A DNA stretch of 64,000 bases from Terriglobia bacterium. GTDB taxonomy: Bacteria; Acidobacteriota; Terriglobia; Terriglobales; Acidobacteriaceae. Below are positions 1 through 7,498 of this stretch, one piece after another. Where the stretch lies: positions 62,001-126,000 of the forward strand of contig JAIQGL010000003.1 of NCBI GenBank assembly GCA_020072585.1, in the 5' to 3' direction. Both the position numbers and the translations under genes were made by a program. The notes beneath the pieces are model-generated. The model was not told the DNA's origin and made no database searches. It was given only the letters and a program-made list of their open reading frames with translations. Numbering within the stretch: position 1 is the first letter of the stretch; every line of letters begins with the position of its first letter.

Positions 1-1060
1 CGGAATAGATGAGGCTCATGCGGTGTTCAATGCCAGGGCCACCGTTTGGGATTTTGGTGAAATCGTCTTTGCCCATTTCTTTTTGTTCCTTAAAGCAGAA
101 AGGGCAGTGGTCAGTGGAAACAACTTGCAGGTGGTCCTGTTTCAGCCCGGTCCAGAGTTTTTCCTGGTGCCACTTTTCGCGCAGCGGCGGCGTGAAGACA
201 TATTTCGCGGATTCAAAACCGGGCTTCTCCATATCGTCGAGCGAGAGATAGAGATACTGCGGGCAGGTCTCGGCATAGACCGGCAATCCGCGGTCACGGG
301 CTTCGCGGACTTTCTCCAGTGCATCATTGCAGCTCAGATGCACAATGTATACAGGGGAGCCGGCCATCTCCGCCAGCGCAATGGCGCGTGAGGTGGCTTC
401 CGCCTCTGCTGTTGTAGGACGCGTGAGCGCGTGATATTTGGGCGCGGTCTTGCCTTCAGCCAGCGCCTGCTGAACGATTACGTCAATAGCGCCGCCATTT
501 TCCGCGTGCATGCAGATCATGCCTCCGATCTTTGAGGCGGTGCGCATGGCTTTGAAAATTGTCGCATCGTCCAGCATGAATACGCCGGGATACGCCATGA
601 AGAGCTTGAAGCTGGGCACGCCTTCATGGACTAACTCCGCCATCTCGTCGAGGCGGGCGTTGGGCAGATCAGTAATGATGCAGTGGAAGGCGTAGTCAGT
701 GGTGGCTTTGGAGGCGGCTTTTTGCATCCAGGCGTCAAAGGCGGCGCGCAGCGGCTGGCCTTTGTATTGGATGGCGAAATCGATCAGCGTTGTTGTTCCG
801 CCGAACGCGGCAGCGCGAGTGCCGGTTTCAAAATCATCAGCGCTGGTGGTCCCGCCGAAAGGCATGTCGAGATGGGTGTGAACATCAATCCCTCCCGGCA
901 TGACATATTTATTCTTCGCTTCGAGAATGCGCGTGGTGTTTTCGCGTGGCAGACTCTGTCCAATCGCAGTGATCTTTCCGCCGGTGATGGCAACGTCGGC
1001 AATGTAAGTGTCAGTGGCCGTTACAACCGTGCCATTTACGATGAGAGTGTCAAACGTCAT
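1..1060 (-). CDS. hydA: Dihydropyrimidinase (hydantoinase), 3' end cut by window edge
   Basis: Cytosolic zinc amidohydrolase that opens the dihydrouracil/dihydrothymine ring to the N-carbamoyl beta-amino acid, step two of reductive pyrimidine degradation. About 353 residues are in the window; the family is usually near 460, so the C-terminus lies off the left edge. Seen: the metal-binding DVHTHLD motif near residue 60, FKLFMAYPG with the lysine expected to be carbamylated near residue 150, and the later metal ligands in MICMHAENG, YIVHLSC and STDHCPF. The ATG at 1060 opens directly into the family N-terminus (MTFDTLIVNGTVV). It diverges from preT across 133 bp, so the two probably share a regulatory region. 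Allantoinase and other cyclic amidases are related, but the preTA neighbours favour dihydropyrimidinase. Confidence 0.93.
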   Translation of the reverse strand, partial: MTFDTLIVNGTVVTATDTYIADVAITGGKITAIGQSLPRENTTRILEAKNKYVMPGGIDVHTHLDMPFGGTTSADDFETGTRAAAFGGTTTLIDFAIQYKGQPLRAAFDAWMQKAASKATTDYAFHCIITDLPNARLDEMAELVHEGVPSFKLFMAYPGVFMLDDATIFKAMRTASKIGGMICMHAENGGAIDVIVQQALAEGKTAPKYHALTRPTTAEAEATSRAIALAEMAGSPVYIVHLSCNDALEKVREARDRGLPVYAETCPQYLYLSLDDMEKPGFESAKYVFTPPLREKWHQEKLWTGLKQDHLQVVSTDHCPFCFKEQKEMGKDDFTKIPNGGPGIEHRMSLIYS

Positions 1061-1193
1061 TCCGGTCTCCTGCTGTTTCCCACAATGAATGAGCATTCTA
1101 TGCTACACTCGCAAAATTTCCACCGCTGTTTCTGTAGTGGAGGAATGTGTTGGGCGCGCATAGTATTGAAGTTGGCACCCTGTGAGATGATCC

Positions 1194-2579
1194 ATGCCGA
1201 ATAACCCCGCTGCCAGGCTTTCACCGGAACAGCTGGAAAAGAACTTTGAGGACATCAATCCGCCGCTCACGCCGGCCCAGGCGCTGGAAGAGGGCTCCCG
1301 TTGCCTGTTTTGCCATGATGCGCCGTGCATCAAGGCATGCCCCACGGAGATCGACGTGCCGCAGTTCATCCGCCAGATTCTTACCGGCAATAGGCGCGGC
1401 TCTGCCAGGACCATTCTGGGGGCCAATATCCTGGGGCAAAGCTGTGCGCGGGTCTGTCCGACCTCTGTCCTCTGTGAAGGGGCCTGCGTGCTCAACGCGC
1501 AAGGCAGGAAGCCGGTGGAGATAGGAAAACTACAGCGCTATGCGGTTGACCCGGTCATTGCCAGTGGAATACAGCTGTTCAAGGCCGGAGCAGCCAATGG
1601 ATATCGAGTTGCCTTGATCGGCGGAGGACCCGCGAGCCTTTCCTGTGCGGCGGAGTTACGCAAGCGTGGATATGAGACGGTGATCTTTGACGCGAATCCC
1701 CGCGCGGGCGGCCTGGATACATACGGCATTGCCGCATACAAGATGCGTGCGCAGGATGTAGAAAAAGAAGTTGCGATGGTCCGGGGTCTCGGGGTTGAGA
1801 TCAGGAATGAAACCCTGGTGGGCCGGGACATCAGCATAGCCCAGCTGGAGCAGGATTTTGACGCGATCTTTCTGGGTATTGGGTTAGGAGCAACGGACGA
1901 TCTACAGATACCGGGCGAGGAGCTGCGAGGATGCCGGGACGCGCTGTCATTTATTGAAGAGACCAAGAGCAAGACCTTGGGCGAAGTGCAAGTTGCCAAG
2001 CGCATTGCCGTGATCGGCGGCGGGAATACCGCAATCGACGTGGTGACCGCTGCGCGACGGCTGGGAGCGCAAGAGGTCTATATGGTGTATCGCCGGGGCC
2101 CGGAAGAGATGAGCGCGTTTGACTACGAATACGAGCTGGCAAAAAAAGATATGGTCGTGTTCTGGTGGCAGGCGCTGCCCGTTCGAGTGATTGACGATGG
2201 CCACGGCCGCGTGGCCGCTCTGGAATGCGTCCGCACCGAGCGAGGCGCCAAAGACGCCCGCGGACGGAACAGCTTTGTGCCGGTGCCAGGTTCAGAGTTT
2301 CAGCTTGAAGTGGACATGGTGATCAAGGCCCTTGGCCAGAAGCGCAAAACAGATTTCCTGCGGCAGATCGCCGCGCTTGAATTGAAGAATGGCTGTGTGG
2401 TGGTTGACGCCGGGACCATGCGTACCAGCCATCCGAAATATTTTGCTGGTGGAGACTGCGTGAACGGCGGGGGTGAAGTGGTTGATTCTGTAGCTCATGG
2501 CAAGAAGGCCGCGGCGGGAATCCATAAAGCGCTGGAAGCTACAGCGGGAAAGAGGGCCCATGCCGGATCTAAGCATTGA
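1194..2579 (+). CDS. preT: NAD(P)-dependent dihydropyrimidine dehydrogenase, subunit PreT
   Basis: Electron-input subunit of bacterial dihydropyrimidine dehydrogenase: it takes hydride from NAD(P)H through FAD and passes electrons via Fe-S clusters to PreA, which reduces uracil/thymine. 461 residues. N-terminal cluster-binding cysteines are seen at about C37, C40, C45, C49 and C84, C88, C94, C98. An FAD Rossmann motif (LIGGGPAS) lies near residue 143, a second nucleotide-binding motif (VIGGGNTAID) in the middle, and a terminal FAD motif (FAGGDCVNGGGEVV) near the end. It overlaps preA by 20 bp, indicating translational coupling. The fold is shared with the glutamate synthase small subunit, but the overlap with preA settles the role. 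Confidence 0.93.
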   Translation: MPNNPAARLSPEQLEKNFEDINPPLTPAQALEEGSRCLFCHDAPCIKACPTEIDVPQFIRQILTGNRRGSARTILGANILGQSCARVCPTSVLCEGACVLNAQGRKPVEIGKLQRYAVDPVIASGIQLFKAGAANGYRVALIGGGPASLSCAAELRKRGYETVIFDANPRAGGLDTYGIAAYKMRAQDVEKEVAMVRGLGVEIRNETLVGRDISIAQLEQDFDAIFLGIGLGATDDLQIPGEELRGCRDALSFIEETKSKTLGEVQVAKRIAVIGGGNTAIDVVTAARRLGAQEVYMVYRRGPEEMSAFDYEYELAKKDMVVFWWQALPVRVIDDGHGRVAALECVRTERGAKDARGRNSFVPVPGSEFQLEVDMVIKALGQKRKTDFLRQIAALELKNGCVVVDAGTMRTSHPKYFAGGDCVNGGGEVVDSVAHGKKAAAGIHKALEATAGKRAHAGSKH

Positions 2580-3894
2580 TTTTTGCGGAGTGCGGTCGCC
2601 TAATCCGTTCTGGCTGGCCTCAGGACCGCCGACGAACACGGCCTATCAAATCATGCGGGCCTTTGACGCGGGTTGGGGCGGAGCTGTATGGAAGACGATT
2701 GGCGAGCCCATCATTAATACTGCGTCGCGGTATGGATCGATTGATTTGAAGAACGAGCGCATGATGGGGCTGAACAATATAGAGCTCATCAGCGACCGGC
2801 CCATCGACGTTAATCTGCGCGAGATAGCCGAAGTAAAGAAGCGCTTTCCAAAAAACACCGTGGTGGCTTCGCTGATGGTTGAGTCAAAGCGCGAAACCTG
2901 GCATGACATTGTGCGCCGCACCGAGGACGCAGGCGCAGACCTGCTGGAGCTGAATTTCGGCTGTCCGCACGGCATGAGTGAGCGCGGCATGGGCGCAGCC
3001 GTGGGGCAAGTTCCGGAATACGCCACCATGATTACGGGTTGGGTAAAAGAGGTTGCGCGCACGCCGGTGATCGTGAAGCTGACGCCCAATGTAACGGACA
3101 TCGCCCACATGGCGGCAGCGGCCAGAGCCGGCGGCGCCGATGCGGTTTCACTGGTGAACACATTCAACAGCCTGGTCTCGGTTGATCTGGATACATATGC
3201 GCCGCGTCCGAGCGTAGGCGGGCTGGGCAGCCATGGCGGTTACTGCGGTCCGGCGGTAAAACCGATTGCGCTGCACATGGTTTCCGCCGTGGCCAAGCAT
3301 CCCAAAGTAAAAATTCCCATTTCCGGTATTGGAGGCATCGGCAACTGGCGTGACGCGGTGGAATTTATCCTGCTCGGATCAACGTCAGTTCAGGTCTGCA
3401 CTGCCGCAATGCATTACGGCTTCCGCATAGTGCGGGACATGATTGAGGGCCTGGAGAACTATCTTGAAGACAAAGGGATGAGTTCAGTGATGGAGCTGGT
3501 GGGAAAATCAGTCCCAAGAATTGAAGACTGGGGCAATCTGGACCTCAATTACAAGATCATTGCCAAAATCGACGCAGGGAAGTGCATCGGCTGCAACCTT
3601 TGTTATATCGCCTGTGAAGATGGCGCGCACCAGTGCATTCGCGTGGAGGAGCGCCCGCGGGGCGATCTGCGCCACGGCGTTGATCTGAAGCACGTTCCCC
3701 ATGTTTTGGAAGACGAGTGTGTCGGCTGCAATCTTTGCGCGCTGGTCTGTCCGGTGCCTGATTGCATCACCATGGTCCAGGTTGATACGGGCCGCCCGCA
3801 CATGAGCTGGAAGCAGCTTCAGGAAGCAAGAGGGAAGAGTTCGCAGTGCAGCGCGGAAGAGTTGCTGGCAGGTTCAACAAAACCTCACCACTGA
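2560..3894 (+). CDS. preA: Dihydropyrimidine dehydrogenase, catalytic subunit PreA
   Basis: FMN enzyme that reduces uracil and thymine to the 5,6-dihydro forms. 444 residues: an FMN-binding TIM barrel (about 1-320, with LNFGCPHG at 131-138, KLTPNVTD and SGIGGIGNW) followed by a ferredoxin domain with two 4Fe-4S motifs (CIGCNLCYIAC and CVGCNLCALVCP). I start at ATG 2560, inside the end of preT and preceded by a GGGAAAGAGGG stretch; the frame is open further upstream to 2497 but codes only a basic tail there. In the GMGAAVGQ segment, Val148 sits where the mammalian enzyme has its catalytic Cys (GMGLACGQ, from memory); I believe E. coli PreA also has Val there. The stop codon lies inside a dispersed 28-bp repeat (3888-3915). 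Confidence 0.94.
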   Translation: MPDLSIDFCGVRSPNPFWLASGPPTNTAYQIMRAFDAGWGGAVWKTIGEPIINTASRYGSIDLKNERMMGLNNIELISDRPIDVNLREIAEVKKRFPKNTVVASLMVESKRETWHDIVRRTEDAGADLLELNFGCPHGMSERGMGAAVGQVPEYATMITGWVKEVARTPVIVKLTPNVTDIAHMAAAARAGGADAVSLVNTFNSLVSVDLDTYAPRPSVGGLGSHGGYCGPAVKPIALHMVSAVAKHPKVKIPISGIGGIGNWRDAVEFILLGSTSVQVCTAAMHYGFRIVRDMIEGLENYLEDKGMSSVMELVGKSVPRIEDWGNLDLNYKIIAKIDAGKCIGCNLCYIACEDGAHQCIRVEERPRGDLRHGVDLKHVPHVLEDECVGCNLCALVCPVPDCITMVQVDTGRPHMSWKQLQEARGKSSQCSAEELLAGSTKPHH

Positions 3895-3915
3895 TCAACA
3901 CGGATGACACTGATC
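3888..3915 (+). repeat. 28-bp dispersed repeat, copy 1
   Basis: This 28-bp sequence starts CCACTGATCAACACGGAT and runs over the preA stop codon. An inverted copy with 3 mismatches lies at 5448-5475, on the other side of the permease gene, and a partial copy in the same orientation lies at 22671-22699. Such short sequences are often scattered between genes in Acidobacteriota; that statement is from general knowledge. Confidence 0.75.
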
Positions 3916-3944
3916 AAAACGAACAATCAGTTAGAAAAACAAAG

Positions 3945-5369
3945 TTAACTTGCTGCAACTGTTTTTCGATTCATCAACAGCCAATACGCTGCAAACGCAA
4001 CCGCGAATCCTACAAACCAGGAATAGTCATACAAAAATCTGACGGACGGAATCACCAATCCCATTAACGCCACGGCGGAGCCAATCACCAGCGCTCCGAT
4101 AGCACGCCAGTTGAAGCCGTTTGCGTATTCATAGTCGCCGCCGCGCAGGTAAAGATCGTCAACCGCCAGCCGCTTGCGCCGCACGATGAAGTAATCGCAG
4201 ATCATGATGCCTGCAACGGGGCCAAGGACGGCGGCGTATCCGCCGAGCCAGCCAAAGATGAAAGTCCGGTGATTGGCCAGGAGCTTCCAAGGCATCATGG
4301 CGATGCCCATAAAACAGGTGATTACTCCGCCCAGTTTGAAAGAGATTTTACGCGGCCAGAGATTGGAGAAGTCATTCGCAGGGGAAACGACATTCGCGCC
4401 GATGTTGACGTTGAGCGTGGCTAGAAGGATCGCCAGCAAAGAGATCACGACGGCGACCGGCGAATGAAAGCGGCTCAGCAACTGGACCGGGTCCCAGATG
4501 GAAGTGCCGTAGATCACCACAGTCGCGGAAGTTACTGCCACGCCGATGAAGGAATAAAGCGTCATGGTGAGCGGCAGCGCCAGCGCCTGTCCGATGGCCT
4601 GACCGCGCTCATCTTTGGCGAAGCGGGTGAAGTCCGGGATATTCAGGGAGACGGTTGACCAGAAACCGACAGTTCCATTGAGAGCTGGAATCAGGAATTT
4701 CAGCAGATCGCCGGTGGAGGTGAATTTTGACGGCGCAGCCAGCATTGGCCCAAAGCCGCCGGCGCTCTTCCATGCCCAGCCCAGAAGCAGAAGACCAACC
4801 CCCAGCAGAATCGGCGCACTCACTCCTTGCAGGAAGCGTATGTACTCAATGCCTTTCAGAATCACGAGCAGGTTAATGAGCCAGAACGCCATGAAGCAAA
4901 TCGCGGTCCCATACGTGTTGCCGCCCCACGCGGGCCACACGGTGCTGAGCAAAATATTAATCGCTTCGCCGCCGATCCACGTCTGGATGCCAAACCAGCC
5001 GCAGGCGACCATGGCGCGCAGCACCGCTGCTACATTGGCGCCCAGCACGCCGAACGATGCGCGCGCCAGCACTGGAAACGGAACCCCATAGCGTGCTCCG
5101 GGATGTGAGTTCAGCAGCATCGGCGCGAGCACGATCGTGTTGCCGATCAGGACCGTCAGCACGGCCTGCTTCCAGTCCATGCCGCCCTGAATGAAGCCGC
5201 CCGCGAGCATATAAGTAAGGATGTTCACGGACATGGAGACCCAGAGGGCAGCGTAATTGTAGGTGGTCCATGTGCGTTGCGCCGGCGCTACCGGCGCCAG
5301 GTCAGGGTTGTAGAGCGAACTGGATTGGATATCCTTGCGAGCTGGTGGTTGTGACGATGTGGCGGACAT
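3945..5369 (-). CDS. NCS1 family nucleobase:cation symporter (uracil/cytosine/allantoin type)
   Basis: Inner-membrane transporter of 474 residues with about 12 hydrophobic segments, typical of NCS1 permeases. The cytosolic N-terminus is followed by WVSMSVNILTYMLAGG in the first membrane segment; the family pattern continues with NSHPGARYGVPFPVLAR and GVQTW-like FGIQTWIGGEAI, and FWSTVSLNIPDFTRF. It lies between preTA and the ureidopropionase, so the likely substrate is uracil, thymine or a dihydropyrimidine/hydantoin; allantoin or thiamine is possible on family grounds alone. It is convergent with preA (50 bp between stops). Inverted copies of a 28-bp repeat flank the gene. Confidence 0.9.
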   Translation of the reverse strand: MSATSSQPPARKDIQSSSLYNPDLAPVAPAQRTWTTYNYAALWVSMSVNILTYMLAGGFIQGGMDWKQAVLTVLIGNTIVLAPMLLNSHPGARYGVPFPVLARASFGVLGANVAAVLRAMVACGWFGIQTWIGGEAINILLSTVWPAWGGNTYGTAICFMAFWLINLLVILKGIEYIRFLQGVSAPILLGVGLLLLGWAWKSAGGFGPMLAAPSKFTSTGDLLKFLIPALNGTVGFWSTVSLNIPDFTRFAKDERGQAIGQALALPLTMTLYSFIGVAVTSATVVIYGTSIWDPVQLLSRFHSPVAVVISLLAILLATLNVNIGANVVSPANDFSNLWPRKISFKLGGVITCFMGIAMMPWKLLANHRTFIFGWLGGYAAVLGPVAGIMICDYFIVRRKRLAVDDLYLRGGDYEYANGFNWRAIGALVIGSAVALMGLVIPSVRFLYDYSWFVGFAVAFAAYWLLMNRKTVAAS

Positions 5370-5447
5370 AGGTTTTTAGCAATCAGCAAATGGCAATTGG
5401 CTCTTGTTTCGCAGTTCCATCAATTCTCTTGCAGATCGTCTTTCGCA

Positions 5448-5475
5448 GATCAATGTAATCCGTGTTCATCAGTGG
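5448..5475 (-). repeat. 28-bp dispersed repeat, copy 2 (inverted)
   Basis: Read on the minus strand this is CCACTGATGAACACGGAT followed by TACATTGATC, which matches the copy at 3888-3915 at 25 of 28 positions. It sits upstream of the permease start and just downstream of the ureidopropionase stop. Confidence 0.75.
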
Positions 5476-5489
5476 CAGGGGCCTTGGTT

Positions 5490-6380
5490 TCAACTCCCCG
5501 TGCTTTTTCCCGTTTGCGCCACCAGCGGCTGGTAGCTATCGGGACGGCGGTCACGAAAGAACTGCCAGGTGTTGCGCACTTCAGCAATCATGTCCAGATC
5601 CAGGTCGGCAACCACAATCTCGTCTTTGTCACGGCCGGCCTGGGCGATGATCTTCCCGCGCGGGTTGCAGAAGTAACTCTTGCCATAGAATTCGCCGATG
5701 TTCCATGGCGCTTCTTTGCCCACGCGATTCAGCGCTCCAACAAAATATCCGTTGGCGACGGCATGCGCCGGCTGTTCCAGCTCCCACAGATATTCTGAGA
5801 GGCCGGCCACCGTGGCGGAAGGATTGAAGACTATCTCAGCGCCGTTCATGCCCAGAATGCGCGCGCCTTCAGGAAAATGCCGGTCATAGCAGATATAAAC
5901 GCCGATGCGCGCATACTTGGTCTGGAACGTTGGATAGCCCGTGTCACCGGGAGTGAAGTAAAACTTTTCCCAGAAGCCGGGGGCCACTTGCGGTATGTGG
6001 TGCTTGCGATATTTGCCGAGATATTTCCCGTCCGCGTCAATGACCGCAGCGGTGTTGTAGTAAAGCCCGGTCATCTCTTTTTCATAGATCGGAACGACAA
6101 TGACCATGCGATATTTTGCCGCGAGCTTTTGCATCAGCCGGATGGTGGGGCCGTCCGGCACGGGTTCAGTCAGCTCATACCAGCGCGTGTTCTGCTCAGC
6201 GCAAAAATAAGGACCGTAAAAGATTTCCTGCAGGCAAAGTATCTGGACTTTTTGTTTTGCCGCCTGCTCAATCAGCTTCAGGTGCTTATCAATCATGGCC
6301 TTCTTGATTTTGCCGAGCGGCTGGTCGGCTCCAAGCACGTTGCTGGCCTGGATCAGGCCGCCGCGCACAATTCGGGACAT
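5490..6380 (-). CDS. Beta-ureidopropionase / N-carbamoyl amidohydrolase (nitrilase superfamily)
   Basis: Carbon-nitrogen hydrolase that should split N-carbamoyl-beta-alanine (or its 2-methyl form) to the beta-amino acid, CO2 and ammonia, the last step of reductive pyrimidine degradation. 296 residues. The catalytic triad is visible: Glu52 (CLQEIFYGPYF), Lys126 (GKYRKHHIP) and Cys164 (VYICYDRHFPEG). The start MSRIVRGGLIQASN is standard for the family. Sequence alone cannot exclude N-carbamoylputrescine amidase, which has the same fold, but preTA, hydA and the permease next door make the pyrimidine role the best reading. The gene points the same way as the permease, 120 bp upstream of it, and may be co-transcribed with it. 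Confidence 0.88.
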   Translation of the reverse strand: MSRIVRGGLIQASNVLGADQPLGKIKKAMIDKHLKLIEQAAKQKVQILCLQEIFYGPYFCAEQNTRWYELTEPVPDGPTIRLMQKLAAKYRMVIVVPIYEKEMTGLYYNTAAVIDADGKYLGKYRKHHIPQVAPGFWEKFYFTPGDTGYPTFQTKYARIGVYICYDRHFPEGARILGMNGAEIVFNPSATVAGLSEYLWELEQPAHAVANGYFVGALNRVGKEAPWNIGEFYGKSYFCNPRGKIIAQAGRDKDEIVVADLDLDMIAEVRNTWQFFRDRRPDSYQPLVAQTGKSTGS

Positions 6381-6433
6381 CAGAGCACCTCACAAGGTTA
6401 AAAAGCTTCGTCAATATACAGCAGAAATACGGC

Positions 6434-6560
6434 AGTGGTTCAGTTTATTCACTGTGGTTCATCGCTGAGCGATGAACGTCTGCCTAAAGGCCCGCGATTC
6501 GCAAGCGAATCGTTAGACGCTGATACAGGTAATGGTTCAATTTTTCAAACCTGAACCACT
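6434..6560. repeat. Nested inverted-repeat element between genes
   Basis: In the 308-bp gap before the hydrolase gene, a perfect 10-bp inverted repeat (AGTGGTTCAG at 6434, CTGAACCACT at 6551) encloses two further perfect hairpins. One is GTTCATCGC-TGA-GCGATGAAC at 6457-6477; the other is CGATTCGC-AA-GCGAATCG at 6495-6512, which is itself framed by CGTCT (6477) and AGACG (6515). This nesting suggests a repetitive extragenic element, a small MITE-like element or a structured RNA. No coding potential is seen. Confidence 0.6.
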
Positions 6561-6688
6561 ACCCAGAATACTGTACAACGAGCGATGAAATGTGTCGCGT
6601 GGCGATTCTGCAATGTGCTTCGCGAAATCTCCGGTCTTCGAGTACGATGAAAGGCAATTCATGTGTACCGCAACTGGCAGGAGATTGC

Positions 6689-7486
6689 ATGGCGTTTCTT
6701 GAAAATCAAGGGGCACGAATTTATTGGGACGAACAGGGTACGGGCGATCCTCTTTTACTGATCATGGGGCTTGGCTATCCTTCTTACCTGTGGCACCGCA
6801 CACGTCCAACACTGAAGGAGCGGTATCGCACCATCGCGCTCGATAACCGTGGCAGCGGCCAGAGTGACGCGCCTCCCGGGCCATACTCCATCGCGGTGAT
6901 GGCTTCAGACGCGGCGGCAGCGCTGGATGCCGCGGGAGTGGAAAGCGCGCATATATTCGGGTTGTCAATGGGCGGGATGATTGCGCAGGAGTTTGCCTTG
7001 CAATACCCAGCTCGCGTGCGCTCCCTGATTCTGGGATGCACCGCGCCCGGCGGCCCTAACGCCGTGCGAGCGGAGAAGCGTGTTACCGAGATTCTGATGG
7101 CCCGCGATATGAGCCCGGAAGAAGCTGCCAGGGCGCTGCGGCCATACATTTATGATTCGGCAACGCCGTTAGACCGGATTGAAGAAGACCTGGCCATTCG
7201 CCGCCAATGGTTTCCCCGCCCGGAAGCGTACATGGCGCAGTTGCAGGGAATCTTTGCCTGGGAAGCCTATTCACGGCTGGAGCGAATTGCCGCTCCCACG
7301 TTGGTGGTCCATGGCCAGTCTGACCAGCTGGTGCCGGCAGGAAATGGCGAATTGATCGCTGCAAAAATTTCCGGATCGAAGCTGGTCATGCTGCCGCGTG
7401 CAAGCCACATCTTTACCACTGACCAGCCGGAAGCGTCCCATCAGGTCATCATGGATTTTCTGCGCGGACAGTCGCTCGCATCCTGA
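6689..7486 (+). CDS. Alpha/beta hydrolase
   Basis: Soluble alpha/beta-fold hydrolase of 265 residues, substrate unknown. The triad is visible: Ser93 in GLSMGG, Asp212 in HGQSDQLVP and His240 in PRASHIF. The oxyanion region MGLGYP and the motif DNRGSGQSD place it with the esterase / haloperoxidase-like / MhpC-type group. I start at ATG 6689 because AGGAG lies just upstream and MAFLENQGARIYW fits the family N-terminus; the frame extends upstream to 6590 but adds 33 residues that look non-homologous. It is convergent with the 903-residue gene that follows (12 bp between stops). Confidence 0.85.
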   Translation: MAFLENQGARIYWDEQGTGDPLLLIMGLGYPSYLWHRTRPTLKERYRTIALDNRGSGQSDAPPGPYSIAVMASDAAAALDAAGVESAHIFGLSMGGMIAQEFALQYPARVRSLILGCTAPGGPNAVRAEKRVTEILMARDMSPEEAARALRPYIYDSATPLDRIEEDLAIRRQWFPRPEAYMAQLQGIFAWEAYSRLERIAAPTLVVHGQSDQLVPAGNGELIAAKISGSKLVMLPRASHIFTTDQPEASHQVIMDFLRGQSLAS

Positions 7487-7498
7487 ATTGGCTGCTGA

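Noticed and set aside
2497-2559. Upstream extension of preA
   Set aside because: Adds 21 basic residues with no family match; ATG 2560 has a good ribosome site and the family N-terminus.
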